Shown: positions 1 through 8,661 of the stretch, piece after piece
Numbering within the stretch: the stretch's first letter is position 1
How the letters are laid out: each line of letters starts with the position of its first letter
Assembly (NCBI GenBank): GCA_030694465.1
Contig: JAUXYJ010000054.1
Coordinates: forward strand, 62,001-126,000
Direction: 5' to 3'
From: Deltaproteobacteria bacterium
GTDB lineage: Bacteria; Myxococcota_A; Polyangia; Polyangiales; Ga0077539
DNA length: 64,000 nucleotides
The notes under the pieces: model-generated
Told to the model about the DNA's origin: nothing
Seen by the model: only the letters and a program-made list of their open reading frames with translations
The model's database searches: none
Program-made: the position numbers and the translations under genes

Positions 1-197
1 GGCAACGCGCAGAACGCCAAGAACTCGTCGTAGAACGCGTCTAGCGCTCGCGAGTCAATCCCGTGATTGCACAAGTACACCAGCCCGAAGTGTCCAAACG
101 CGTGACGGACAGCCTGCGCCGCGGCGTCGCGAACGGCCGAGTCAGCGCTCGTAAAATCAGCCAAATCGACGGTGGGAATGTTGCTCGACGTGCTCAT
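1..197 (-). CDS. 2OG-Fe(II) oxygenase / isopenicillin N synthase-like, N-terminal fragment
   Basis: Reading leftward from an ATG at 195-197, the frame stays open to the window edge and gives about 65 residues. The segment IPTVDLADF followed by a helix and FGHFGLVYLCNHGID is the classic N-terminal (DIOX_N) region of the isopenicillin N synthase/2-oxoglutarate Fe(II) dioxygenase family, in which a substrate is oxidised with loss of CO2 from 2-oxoglutarate. The catalytic HxD...H barrel lies outside the window, so activity and substrate cannot be judged. It is transcribed away from hflX; the roughly 170 bp between them probably holds both promoters. Family assignment is fairly secure for so short a piece. 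Confidence 0.7.
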   Translation of the reverse strand, partial: MSTSSNIPTVDLADFTSADSAVRDAAAQAVRHAFGHFGLVYLCNHGIDSRALDAFYDEFLAFCAL

Positions 198-369
198 AAA
201 CCTGCAGTCCTTGGGTGGGGAATCGCGGTGCAGAAGGCCCTTCGAATCCACGTTGGGTTACGCGTCCCACGGTACACGCATCGACGTGCAAACCGGGTGA
301 GAAGGCTTTGGTCATGTTGCGCGGTTCAACGCAAGATCGTGGCGATTGGCGGTGGACTTCACCGGCAAA

Positions 370-1770
370 ATGCGTACGACATCGGCCCCTTTGATGAATC
401 GACCAAGCGACAAACGCCCCAAAGCAGTGTTGGTAGGCGTGCAACTCCCGGACGTCTCTGACGAAGATTTTGCGGCCTCGCTCGATGAGCTCGCGCGTCT
501 GGTCAAGACCCTCGGATACGAGCCCACAGGCCGCGTCACCCAGCGTCGCGAGCAGCTCGCCAACGCCGCCGTGCTGGGCGAGGGCAAGCTCGTTGAGCTC
601 GCCGAGTGGACTGGCGGCGACGGCGTGCTCGTGGGCGGCGCAAAGATCAACAAGAGCAAAGCGCGCCTGCGATTTGACGGCGCAGACGACGAGCGAGACC
701 ACGACGACGAGCCACCCGACGAAGAAGCGCCTGAAGAATCTCAGGACACGGTAAAACTCGTCGCGGTCGATCACGAGCTCACGCCAAGCCAAGCCCGCAA
801 CCTTGAGCGCGCGGTGGGCGCGACGGTGCTGGACCGCAGCGGTGTCATCGTTGAAATTTTTCACCGCCACGCGCGTTCGCGAGAGGCCCGGCTGCAGGTC
901 GAGATCGCGCGGCTGAAGTACATCGTCCCGCGACTCCGCGAGGGCAGCGGCGGTGACCGCCAACGAGGCGGCGTGGGAGGCAAGGGCGCAGGAGAGACCT
1001 CCCTTGAGCTGGATCGTCGACGCGTCCGCGACCGCATCGCAGAGCTCGAGCGAGAGCTCACCCTTGTGCATCGCGAAGCGCAGACTCGTCGAGATCGCCG
1101 CAAAGACGCCCGCAGAGTCGCGCTCGTGGGCTACACCAACGCAGGCAAGAGCTCGCTGATGAGAGCGCTCACAGGGAGCGAAGTGCTCGTCGAAGACAAG
1201 CTCTTTGCGACGCTGGATACCACCGTCCGGGCGCTGCAGCCCGAGTGTCAGCCGAGGGTCTTGGTCAGTGACACCGTGGGTTTTATCGACAAGTTGCCCC
1301 ACGATCTTGTCGCGAGCTTTCGCTCGACGCTCGACGAGGCACGCGAAGCATCGCTCTTGCTCTTCGTGGTGGACGCGAGCGATCCAAGGTTTCGGACGCA
1401 GCTCCGTGTCACCAAGACGGTGCTCGACGAAATCGGCGCACTGGACTCTCCGTCACGGGTGTTCTTTAACAAGTGCGATCAACTGACGAGAGACCAAGTT
1501 TACGAATTGCGCAGCGAATTTGCTGACGGAATCTTTGGTAGCGCCCACAAGCCCGAGGACGTCACAGCCCTTCGATCGACACTCATCGACTATTTCGATC
1601 AGTCGTTGGTCGCGCTTGAGCTGCAGACGACCCACGCACGAAGTGGCGCGTTGCTGGCGCGAATGCACGCTGTTGGGCGCGTCACGCACGAAGAATGGAC
1701 CGACGAAGGCCTCACCGCGAAGGGGCGCTTCTTGGCCGAAGACATCGCGACGCTGCGCGCCATGGCATGA
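370..1770 (+). CDS. hflX: GTPase HflX (ribosome-associated, ribosome splitting)
   Basis: HflX is a translational GTPase that binds the 50S subunit and rescues stalled or heat-damaged ribosomes. The 466-residue frame has the N-terminal HflX domain (LANAAVLGEGKLVEL; ATVLDRSGVIVEIFHRHA), a coiled linker with the family's glycine-rich loop (GVGGKGAGETSLELDRR), and the G domain with G1 GYTNAGKSS at about residue 254, G3 DTVGF at about 301 and G4 NKCD. An acidic insert (DDERDHDDEPPDEE, from about residue 106) interrupts the N-domain and is not typical of short HflX proteins. The frame also allows TTG at 346 and ATG at 394; ATG 370 was chosen as the first ATG. No strong Shine-Dalgarno sequence is visible. 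Identity is very secure. Confidence 0.95.
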   Translation: MRTTSAPLMNRPSDKRPKAVLVGVQLPDVSDEDFAASLDELARLVKTLGYEPTGRVTQRREQLANAAVLGEGKLVELAEWTGGDGVLVGGAKINKSKARLRFDGADDERDHDDEPPDEEAPEESQDTVKLVAVDHELTPSQARNLERAVGATVLDRSGVIVEIFHRHARSREARLQVEIARLKYIVPRLREGSGGDRQRGGVGGKGAGETSLELDRRRVRDRIAELERELTLVHREAQTRRDRRKDARRVALVGYTNAGKSSLMRALTGSEVLVEDKLFATLDTTVRALQPECQPRVLVSDTVGFIDKLPHDLVASFRSTLDEAREASLLLFVVDASDPRFRTQLRVTKTVLDEIGALDSPSRVFFNKCDQLTRDQVYELRSEFADGIFGSAHKPEDVTALRSTLIDYFDQSLVALELQTTHARSGALLARMHAVGRVTHEEWTDEGLTAKGRFLAEDIATLRAMA

Positions 1771-1825
1771 ACACCTCAGGATCTGTGCTGCGGCCGTTCG
1801 GTCCTGCGCTACACTCGCCGCTGTC

Positions 1826-3247
1826 ATGCGATCCCATGTCTATCCTTGGCTGTTGAGCCTCTGCGCGATCCACGCATGCGCCGACAGCGTGCGCCCCGCT
1901 CCCACTGACGCACAGGCCGATGTCATGCTTCGTGACGCTTCGGACAGTGGCCTTGTCGACAGCGCGCGTCCCGACGTGCCGGTCGTGCGAGATGTCACGC
2001 CCACATGCCCCGCCGGCGAGACCGCTGCGGGCCGCTGTGACAACGGCACCGTCGTGCGATGTAGCGAGGGAATTCTCACGCGAGACGCATGCGCCAATGG
2101 CCAACGTTGTCGCCCGCCGTTGTCAGGCGCTGGCGCGCAGTGTGTCCCGCTGAGCCTCGAAGCCGTCGTGATCACCGGCTCGGTGCGCTACGAGCGCAGA
2201 CCGCTCACGCTCATGGGCCTCGGCGCTGTGACCACAGCGTCCATCGCGGGTCTCCCGGTCGAGCTTGTGGGCCCTGCAAACACAGTGCTCGCGTCAGGGG
2301 TGCTCACCGACGCGATGGGCCAGTATCGCCTCGAAGCCAACGTGCCCACGGGCGACCCGGTGTTCGTCCGTGTCCGGCTCGCGCGCAATGACGCTCAGTA
2401 TCGATTTACCGTGGAGAACTTCTCGAACGCCATCTACGCCATCAGCTCGTCGCCCATGCCTGCTGAAGCCATGATGGTCCGCGATATTGTCATCACCCAA
2501 GCCGCAAACGCTGGCGCCGTCGCGATCTTTGACACCATCCGCGACGGGCTCGATTTTGTGCGAGCCAATCTGCCAACCTCAGCGCCCATGTTGCGCTTGC
2601 GGTGGGAGCGTGGCCGGATGCCGCCCGGTGGCACCTCGTACTTTACGCGCAACAGCAACAGCATCTGGCTGTTGGGTGGCCCGACAGACAGTGATGAGTT
2701 CGATCTGCCAGTGATTTTTCACGAATTTGGGCACTTCGTTGAGCAGAATTTCTCTCGCACAAGCTCCCCAGGAGGCTCGCACGATGGCTCTCCGACCGAC
2801 CCACGGCTGGCGTGGGGCGAGGGCTGGGGCACTTGGTTTGGCTGTATCGCCAATGGCTCCAATCTCTATCTCGACGCCAACGTCAACGGCTCCCTCCGAG
2901 TCAACCGCGACCTCGCCAACCTCCCGCTCGTGCGACCCAACATGGGAGACTCCAGCGCGCCCATCGCACAGCCCATCGGTGAGTACCTCGTCGCCGGCTC
3001 GCTCTGGGCGCTGTCGTCGAATGGCGCGGATCCGAGCCAACAGCTGCGTCGATCGCTTGAGGTCTCGACGAGGTTTTTCACACGCATGCCGACGCCCGAT
3101 CGCGCGACCACGGGCGTGGACTTCGTGGATTTTCTGGACGGATACATGTGCCTGCACATGGAGGCCGATCGCGATGTCGTCCAACGCTACGTCGTGGACG
3201 CGAGAAGATTTCCTTACGATTTTGCCTACCAGGGGAGCTGTCGATGA
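1826..3247 (+). CDS. Exported zinc metalloprotease-like lipoprotein
   Basis: 473 residues. The N-terminus MRSHVYPWLLSLCAIHAC is a lipoprotein signal ending in a lipobox Cys. A Cys-containing linker (CPAGETAAGRCDNGTVVRC) is followed by a beta-rich segment like carboxypeptidase-regulatory domains (about residues 110-220). A protease-like domain follows, with FHEFGHFVEQ giving an HExxH at H299-H303 and WGEGWGTWF giving Glu332, 33 residues after H299, as the expected third zinc ligand of a gluzincin. Known family logic suggests a surface zinc peptidase; substrate is unknown. The longer open frame begins inside hflX, but the ATG at 1826 is fixed by the signal peptide. Its stop overlaps the next start (ATGA), so it heads a coupled envelope operon running to 7031. 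Confidence 0.75.
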   Translation: MRSHVYPWLLSLCAIHACADSVRPAPTDAQADVMLRDASDSGLVDSARPDVPVVRDVTPTCPAGETAAGRCDNGTVVRCSEGILTRDACANGQRCRPPLSGAGAQCVPLSLEAVVITGSVRYERRPLTLMGLGAVTTASIAGLPVELVGPANTVLASGVLTDAMGQYRLEANVPTGDPVFVRVRLARNDAQYRFTVENFSNAIYAISSSPMPAEAMMVRDIVITQAANAGAVAIFDTIRDGLDFVRANLPTSAPMLRLRWERGRMPPGGTSYFTRNSNSIWLLGGPTDSDEFDLPVIFHEFGHFVEQNFSRTSSPGGSHDGSPTDPRLAWGEGWGTWFGCIANGSNLYLDANVNGSLRVNRDLANLPLVRPNMGDSSAPIAQPIGEYLVAGSLWALSSNGADPSQQLRRSLEVSTRFFTRMPTPDRATTGVDFVDFLDGYMCLHMEADRDVVQRYVVDARRFPYDFAYQGSCR

Positions 3248-3822
3248 AACACAACACACCCTTCTTGGCCGTGGCCGCGCTGGTCTCAGTACAGGCCTGT
3301 GCGCGCCTCCCTGTGCCTTCAGCCGCGGCTCCCACAAGCGCCGTCGCGAGCAGCGCTCACTCGCACGCAGAGAAGCCCGATCTTGGCCTGCGATGGAGCC
3401 TCCGCACACACTCGCTCGACAACGACCGCGTGGCGATCACTGTGCGAGTCGACGCGACCCTGCCCGTCTCGCACGTCACGCTGCGTGTCGAAACCGAGCA
3501 GGGCGCACATTGTGAACAACCTTCACAAATCACACTTCCAGAGCTCGCTGCGAGCGCCCATCGCGAACTCACCGTGACGGTTCGCCGTGATTCGATCAGC
3601 GAATTTGGCGTGCTCGCGACCGCGACGCTGACCGCACGTGGCCAAGGCGAGACCGTCTCGTTGACCGAGGGCGCGTGGCTCTTTGGGAGCGCTCCGCCGG
3701 CGCGACAGCTCCCCACGTCGTCGCTCGAGCTTGGTCCCAATCAAGTCGGTCCCCTCGGACCCAACGAAGCCATCGTGCGTCTACCCGACGGAACGCGTCT
3801 CCACGAGACCGTCCTGCGATGA
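3244..3822 (+). CDS. Small predicted lipoprotein
   Basis: 192 residues, not assigned to a family. MKHNTPFLAVAALVSVQAC is a clean lipoprotein signal with Cys at about residue 19. The remainder alternates short hydrophobic and polar beta-type stretches (LGLRWSLRTHSL, HVTLRVETEQG, RELTVTVRRDSI), suggesting one or two beta-sandwich units outside the cytoplasm. The ATG overlaps the stop of the protease gene by 4 bp and its own stop overlaps the next start, so the three are very probably co-translated. A role with the upstream peptidase is inferred from coupling only. Confidence 0.6.
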   Translation: MKHNTPFLAVAALVSVQACARLPVPSAAAPTSAVASSAHSHAEKPDLGLRWSLRTHSLDNDRVAITVRVDATLPVSHVTLRVETEQGAHCEQPSQITLPELAASAHRELTVTVRRDSISEFGVLATATLTARGQGETVSLTEGAWLFGSAPPARQLPTSSLELGPNQVGPLGPNEAIVRLPDGTRLHETVLR

Positions 3823-4670
3823 CCCTTCGCGTCGCCAAAACGCGAGGCGCCGCCGCAAACCATCAGCCCCTTGACGGACCCGACGCGCTCTTCGCGCCAC
3901 GCTTTGAGCAGCTCGCGCAGGTGCTCGAGGTCGTCTACGACATGCCCCATGAGCTCGCCCACGAGGCCGCACAACAGGGTGTCATCTGGCGCAGTGACGA
4001 TCAGCCCATTTACTGGGATCTACCCGATGGATCGCGTAAGCACTACCCCATCGACCGGGGCTGTTTCGATGCGCAACAAGCGTGGGAGGCCGTCGTCGCC
4101 AACGAGCTCGTCGGCGCAGATTGGCTCGACCAGCCACAGCGAAAATTTTTGATCCCGTCTCTCGCTCGCGCGATCCTTGCGCCATCCACAAGCCCCGCAG
4201 CGCTAAGCCACCCGCACCGACTGCGCTCCGTGGTCGTGCTCGCGGCCAACGCACCCGCGCTGGTCACCGTCGAGACACTCACGCAGACATCACGCGCTCT
4301 CTTTGCGCAGCTTGTCGAGATGCCCATCGCGACCGATAAGCTCTGGATCAGCGACAACCCAAGGATCCTCACGGCGAGCCAATTTCCGGTTGGGCAACCC
4401 CAAGCCAACGCCATCCTCAGCGAGGCATTTTACACGCAGTTTCGCAAACTCATGGGCCTCGGACCGGCGCCACTCAGGGTCGCACCTTCGCTCCCAGCGC
4501 TCTACTGGTCCACCCTCGAGGTTCTTCGCGCTGACCACGACGTCTTCGTCCAGAGCTCCGTCGCACAGAAGTACGCCAGCCCGCTGTCGCCCTTGTTGCA
4601 CATCGCGCAATTGGGTCTGGGCGTCGCCACACTCTCGCAGCGCCAGTGCTTCTTCGCCCTCGAACCCTGA
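3819..4670 (+). CDS. Protein of unknown function (283 aa)
   Basis: I do not recognise a family. The start ATG at 3819 overlaps the preceding stop (3820-3822); the open frame extends further upstream but only as a shadow of the lipoprotein gene. No signal peptide or membrane segment is visible, so it is probably cytoplasmic even though both flanking genes encode exported proteins. It has mixed alpha/beta composition with segments such as FEQLAQVLEVVYDMPHELAHE and a C-terminal half rich in short hydrophobic helices. It may be a cytoplasmic partner of the envelope genes, but this rests only on position. Confidence 0.55.
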   Translation: MTLRVAKTRGAAANHQPLDGPDALFAPRFEQLAQVLEVVYDMPHELAHEAAQQGVIWRSDDQPIYWDLPDGSRKHYPIDRGCFDAQQAWEAVVANELVGADWLDQPQRKFLIPSLARAILAPSTSPAALSHPHRLRSVVVLAANAPALVTVETLTQTSRALFAQLVEMPIATDKLWISDNPRILTASQFPVGQPQANAILSEAFYTQFRKLMGLGPAPLRVAPSLPALYWSTLEVLRADHDVFVQSSVAQKYASPLSPLLHIAQLGLGVATLSQRQCFFALEP

Positions 4671-4737
4671 GCGCACAACGTTCGCCAATCGATCCAGCCG
4701 CTTGTGTTCGCTCGGCGTGCGAGGCACCGTAGCGCTC

Positions 4738-6132
4738 GTGAATTTGCGCAGCTTGTCGGGAAGTCTTTCGCTCGTGTGGGCGATCACATCGTGTGGCCCT
4801 GTTCGCTTGGGAGAGCTTGACGTTCGCCCCGGTGACGCATCACAGAGCGACAGCTCATTCGATCGCACAGCGCCTGCGGATTCGGCGTCGGATGTCCTGC
4901 GCGAGGCGGCGGTCGAGTGCCCGGCGACAGGCGCAGAGCTGCGCGGCGTGGTCACCGCGCCCAACGGCCTAGACCCGATCCCAGGGGCTGTGGTTTACCT
5001 CGCGAGGACGCGCCCCGCCGTGCAGCCCGCAGGGGTCAGCTGCGACACATGCGAGCTGCCTCCCAATGTGCTCGGCTACGCCGTGAGCAACACACAAGGC
5101 ATGTTCGTGATGCCGCGTGGAGTGAGCGAATCTGGTGCTTTTTTCTTGGTCGTTCAGAAGGGACGCTTTCGCCGCGTGACCGAGGTGAACGTGCAGTCGT
5201 GCATGGGTCAGGCGTTTACAGCACAGACTACGCGCTTGCCCGGGACACGCGCCGAGGGCGAGATCCCCAACATCTTGGTCGCGTCCGGGACGACTGCGGC
5301 CCAAGCCGATCGCCCACGCACGGACGACTGGGCCTACGATGACATCGCGCGAGTGATCCGACGACTTGGCATCACCGAGTTCGACCGCAGCGAACCCTGT
5401 AGGCTCGCGACCACGGGGACGAGCGTCGCCAACTCAAGCTGTCCCTTCGGCGGAATCCTCGCCAATCGCACAAGCTTAGACCGCTACAACATCGTCGTCG
5501 CGCCCTGTGGCGCCCTCGGATTCAATCGCTCGTGGCAGGTGCTTGGTGCACCCGCCAATGCCGCGATCGCCACCAACATGCGCGGATGGCTGCAGGCCGG
5601 CGGCAGGCTCTACACGTCAGACACAGCGTACGGTTTGCTCGCACACGCGCATCCATCTGCCGCTACTTTTGCAGGCGGAAGCACCGTTCGCTCCGATGGC
5701 AAAGACCCCGCGAATGTGGGCGCTGGGGGCTCGCCGTCGATGCCCCGTACCTACTCCGGCCGCATCGCCGACATGGGGCTCAGAGACTGGCTCGCAGACC
5801 GCGGCGCGCTTGCGATGGATGGGAGCATTCAGCTCGGCGGATTTATCTCACCGTGGGTCGCAATCGACTCAGTCCCGAGCACGACACGCACGCTCGTGAC
5901 CGCAGACGTCGAGTGGTTTACCGCCGCGAGCGGAATGATGACCAGCGCAGGATCTCGCCCCCTCACGATCACTTCGGACGTGCGCGAAGGCGGCGGATGC
6001 GGCCGCGTCGTTTACTCTTCGTACGAGGTCGACAACCGCGACAGCATGTCCAGCAGCCCGCTCACTCCCCAAGAGCGCGTGCTTGAGTATTTGCTCTTCG
6101 AATTGGGCGGCTGTCTCGTCACGCCAGGATGA
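4738..6132 (+). CDS. Lipoprotein with carboxypeptidase-regulatory-like domain and GATase-like C-terminal region
   Basis: 464 residues from a GTG at 4738. The N-terminus (LVWAITSCGPVRLGE) is a lipoprotein signal; the start is placed there because upstream codons in this frame fall in the previous gene. Residues about 60-160 (ELRGVVTAPNGLDPIPGAVVYLAR, LGYAVSNTQGMFVMP) resemble the carboxypeptidase-regulatory beta-sandwich. The C-terminal region has YNIVVAPCGALGF, WLQAGGRLYTSDTAYG and GRVVYSSYEV followed by ERVLEYLLFELGGC, an order of motifs that resembles class-I glutamine-amidotransferase-like folds. No Cys-His-Glu triad is evident, so this is probably a binding module. It is separated by 67 bp from the preceding gene and coupled (ATGA) to the next. 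Confidence 0.6.
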   Translation: MNLRSLSGSLSLVWAITSCGPVRLGELDVRPGDASQSDSSFDRTAPADSASDVLREAAVECPATGAELRGVVTAPNGLDPIPGAVVYLARTRPAVQPAGVSCDTCELPPNVLGYAVSNTQGMFVMPRGVSESGAFFLVVQKGRFRRVTEVNVQSCMGQAFTAQTTRLPGTRAEGEIPNILVASGTTAAQADRPRTDDWAYDDIARVIRRLGITEFDRSEPCRLATTGTSVANSSCPFGGILANRTSLDRYNIVVAPCGALGFNRSWQVLGAPANAAIATNMRGWLQAGGRLYTSDTAYGLLAHAHPSAATFAGGSTVRSDGKDPANVGAGGSPSMPRTYSGRIADMGLRDWLADRGALAMDGSIQLGGFISPWVAIDSVPSTTRTLVTADVEWFTAASGMMTSAGSRPLTITSDVREGGGCGRVVYSSYEVDNRDSMSSSPLTPQERVLEYLLFELGGCLVTPG

Positions 6133-7031
6133 GTGATCCGTCACTCGAGGCCTCGATCGCTGCCTACGTCGAGGAGCAAATCGGCAGTGGATTCTCTGTC
6201 GAGGGCTCTTTGCGCGCGCCCACATCGGTGCGCCAAGCCCATCAGCACGTGCTCTCAAAGTTGGGCGAGTCGTCCGCGCATGCATCCACCCGCAGTTGGC
6301 TCTTGCTTCGCGCGACGGCGCAACATGTGCTCGCTCAGCGCGCTCATCTCGACACGTTTTGCGTCTCAAAAGTCACCTCGTTCGACGATCAAGATCCGGG
6401 AGCTCTCCAATCGCAATGGCCTTGGGAGCATTGGCTCGAGCGACTCATGGCACCCGGCCCCGAGCCGCGCGCACGCGCGCTGCAGTGGTTCTCAGCGCAG
6501 ACCTCTACGTGGCAATTTGCTCATGTTTTGAGCGCGTTGTCGGTCGATCACGCCAACGAAATGACCCAACAGGATGGTTGGCTCGCGCAGTGGCTCCGCA
6601 TGGACACGCCCAGACAAGAGTCTTCGCGCGCGCTCTTTCAGCTCGCGTTGCACACCGACGCCTCAGAGACCCTCCGCGGCGCGGTGCTGGCCGCCCACGC
6701 GGCGCGCTCGACCCTCACGCACGACGAGTCCGTCGCGCTGACCGAACTTCTTTTCGCCGTGTCAACACAGACGCGCGAGCATTATTTAGCGCCACTGGTC
6801 TGTCGGTTCGAAGAGCTCGCGCCCACGATGGCCTGGGCGACGATCCGGCGAGCGCTCTTGGACGGAGAGACCGTGCCGAGGCCAATATACGAGCGATTTT
6901 TCAGGCATTATGCCTACTTGATCGACGACACCTTCGTCGCAATGCGAAGCGATAGCCCCCTCGCAACGTGGGAGCTCGAGCGCCTCGAAGCCCTCGCGCG
7001 CGATCGCTCCCTCGTGTCGAGAGTGCCCTAA
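6129..7031 (+). CDS. Protein of unknown function, helical (300 aa)
   Basis: 300 residues with no recognised family. The ATG overlaps the upstream stop. The protein lacks a signal peptide and is dominated by amphipathic helices (RAPTSVRQAHQHVLSKL, ELAPTMAWATIRRALL), which would suit an alpha-solenoid or HEAT-like fold, but no convincing repeat period can be read. It closes the coupled run that starts with the zinc protease gene. Function is unknown. Confidence 0.55.
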   Translation: MSDPSLEASIAAYVEEQIGSGFSVEGSLRAPTSVRQAHQHVLSKLGESSAHASTRSWLLLRATAQHVLAQRAHLDTFCVSKVTSFDDQDPGALQSQWPWEHWLERLMAPGPEPRARALQWFSAQTSTWQFAHVLSALSVDHANEMTQQDGWLAQWLRMDTPRQESSRALFQLALHTDASETLRGAVLAAHAARSTLTHDESVALTELLFAVSTQTREHYLAPLVCRFEELAPTMAWATIRRALLDGETVPRPIYERFFRHYAYLIDDTFVAMRSDSPLATWELERLEALARDRSLVSRVP

Positions 7032-7080
7032 GCGCAAGGGAACTATTTCGACCGGGTCAGGGTCGTGCGAAGCTGTTGTC

Positions 7081-7695
7081 ATGTCGGCCAACCGTGAGTC
7101 CAAAAAGACCCGCATGGGGTATTCGCTCCCGCACATCCCCGACGCGCCGGGTGGGAGCCCCACCCCCTCAACCGCAGAGCCCCCTCAGGCACCCATGCAA
7201 GCGGCCAGCGCCCTGGTGACCCCTGCGTATGCGATCAAGCCCCCAAGCGAATCCAACGCCGCCGTAACAGCCTCGCGCGCGGCACCGATCGAGATCGAGT
7301 ACATCCGCGACGTGGACCCCGCCGCGAGCCCCGCAACGGCCGTTGTGCTCGAAGTCTGGACTCGCAACCGGATCTATCACGTGGACGCGAACATGCTCTG
7401 CATCGACGTGATCAACCGCGCCAGCGGGGCCTCCGAGCCGCACCATTCACTCAAGGGCACACGACTCACCGGCGGACAGCGTCGCAGCCGCTCGACCATG
7501 GCCATTGAGATCGTCGTCCCCTATCCTGTCCCTGGCACCGAAGCGGTCTTCAAGCACATGGGCAAGCGCGGGGCACAATACGGCCAGACCTCAACGGTTG
7601 AGCGAGTCGTGTTGAAAATCCGAAAGATCGTCGTCGGCTCGATCGGCGCCGAGCCCGCCTGGGACGAGATCACCGGACGATTTCAGGCTCGATGA
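7081..7695 (+). CDS. Protein of unknown function with Pro-rich N-terminus (204 aa)
   Basis: 204 residues, unassigned. The first 75 or so residues are Pro/Ser/Ala-rich and probably disordered. The second half (IEIEYIRDVDPAASPATAVVLEV, NRIYHVDANMLCIDVIN, AIEIVVPYPVPGTEAVF) looks like one compact beta domain with a basic C-terminal end. There is no signal peptide. It starts 49 bp after the previous gene and stops 8 bp before the convergent dehydrogenase gene, leaving no room for a terminator between them. Confidence 0.5.
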   Translation: MSANRESKKTRMGYSLPHIPDAPGGSPTPSTAEPPQAPMQAASALVTPAYAIKPPSESNAAVTASRAAPIEIEYIRDVDPAASPATAVVLEVWTRNRIYHVDANMLCIDVINRASGASEPHHSLKGTRLTGGQRRSRSTMAIEIVVPYPVPGTEAVFKHMGKRGAQYGQTSTVERVVLKIRKIVVGSIGAEPAWDEITGRFQAR

Positions 7696-7703
7696 TTCGC
7701 TGG

Positions 7704-8591
7704 TTATTGTTTAGCCAATTGAACAATTCGGTCCACCAGTGATGGCGCCCAGCGCGAGAGACGCCACATGGCCTTGCTCCCAACGTCCACCATCGAGATC
7801 CAGGCAGGGTCATCGAGCGACCTGAGCGAAGCGCCCACGATCTCTTCGGCGCTGTAGAGCCTAGAGAGCCGGTAGATGGGTGGAACCTTCGCGAGATTGC
7901 GCACCATCGGCGTGTCGCCCGGAGGAGGGCAGAGCACCTTCACGCGCACGTTTTGTCCCGCGAGCTCATCACGAAGCGCCTGCGCAAACCCTAGGACCGC
8001 GTGCTTGCTCGCAGAGTATCCAGCCAGCTGCGGAAACCCTCGCAGACCCGCGACACTCGACACAAGCAACAGCGTCGAGACCCGGGATTTCTGCGCCCCA
8101 AACCGACGTCGCCCTTCTCGCCCCGCCCCGCCCTGATCGCCCTGATCGCCCTGATCGCCACGGTTCGCCGCCTCACGCAAGTGCTGAACCATCGCCAAGC
8201 TCACATGAATCGACCCGAGCGCGTTGACCTCAAGCATCTGCCGATAGTCATCAAGCGCTACCTGCTCTGCGGGACCCACGCGCAGGACCCCTGCGCAGTG
8301 AATCACAGCCGCGATCGGGCCAACCTCCCCACGGGTCTTCGCCGCAGCCTCGCGGACCGCGTGCCCGTCGCGCACATCCACGACGTAGCGAAACGCACGC
8401 GCACATCCCGCCATCGCACACGTCGTATCGAGCCCGTCCGCGTCCCGATCCCACAGCGCAACCTCCTCGCCCTGCTCGACAAGCTGACGAACAAACTCGC
8501 GCCCAAACCCGCTCCCTGCACCCGTGACCAGCGTCGCGCCCACAGCACGCCCCGCACGGCGCACAGCATCCCGAGATTTCAACAAGCCCAT
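7704..8591 (-). CDS. Short-chain dehydrogenase/reductase (SDR)
   Basis: 295 residues of a classical SDR, an NAD(P)-dependent oxidoreductase with a Rossmann fold. The cofactor motif TGAGSGFG is at residues 23-30, the NAG-like segment at HCAGVL, the catalytic Ser at SS178-179 and the YxxxK at Y192/K196. A small insert at 145-155 made of repeated Gly-Asp-Gln comes from a three-copy 9-bp DNA repeat. The substrate cannot be told. The gene ends against the convergent unknown gene and starts 70 bp from a divergent exported-protein gene. Confidence 0.9.
   Translation of the reverse strand: MGLLKSRDAVRRAGRAVGATLVTGAGSGFGREFVRQLVEQGEEVALWDRDADGLDTTCAMAGCARAFRYVVDVRDGHAVREAAAKTRGEVGPIAAVIHCAGVLRVGPAEQVALDDYRQMLEVNALGSIHVSLAMVQHLREAANRGDQGDQGDQGGAGREGRRRFGAQKSRVSTLLLVSSVAGLRGFPQLAGYSASKHAVLGFAQALRDELAGQNVRVKVLCPPPGDTPMVRNLAKVPPIYRLSRLYSAEEIVGASLRSLDDPAWISMVDVGSKAMWRLSRWAPSLVDRIVQLAKQ
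8130..8156. repeat. 9-bp tandem repeat, three copies, inside the SDR gene
   Basis: GCCCTGATC occurs three times head to tail at 8130-8138, 8139-8147 and 8148-8156, with a partial GCC following. On the coding (minus) strand it encodes Gly-Asp-Gln units in a loop just before the catalytic strand of the dehydrogenase. The unit is in frame, so copy number changes would lengthen or shorten the loop without a frameshift. Confidence 0.9.
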
Positions 8592-8661
8592 AGCTCGAAA
8601 TCATAACAAACCTGGGCTCGGCTGCGGCGTGCGATGTGTGCTATCACCGCCCACATCCCTG

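Noticed and set aside
228..250. TTCGAATCC, tRNA T-arm-like sequence
   Set aside because: No acceptor stem, D-arm or anticodon arm can be built around it.
157..1302. 381-residue leftward open frame over hflX
   Set aside because: It is the antisense shadow of the strongly recognised hflX gene and has no protein-family features.
8130..8156. CRISPR-like repeat
   Set aside because: The units are 9 bp and directly adjacent without spacers; it is a simple coding tandem repeat.
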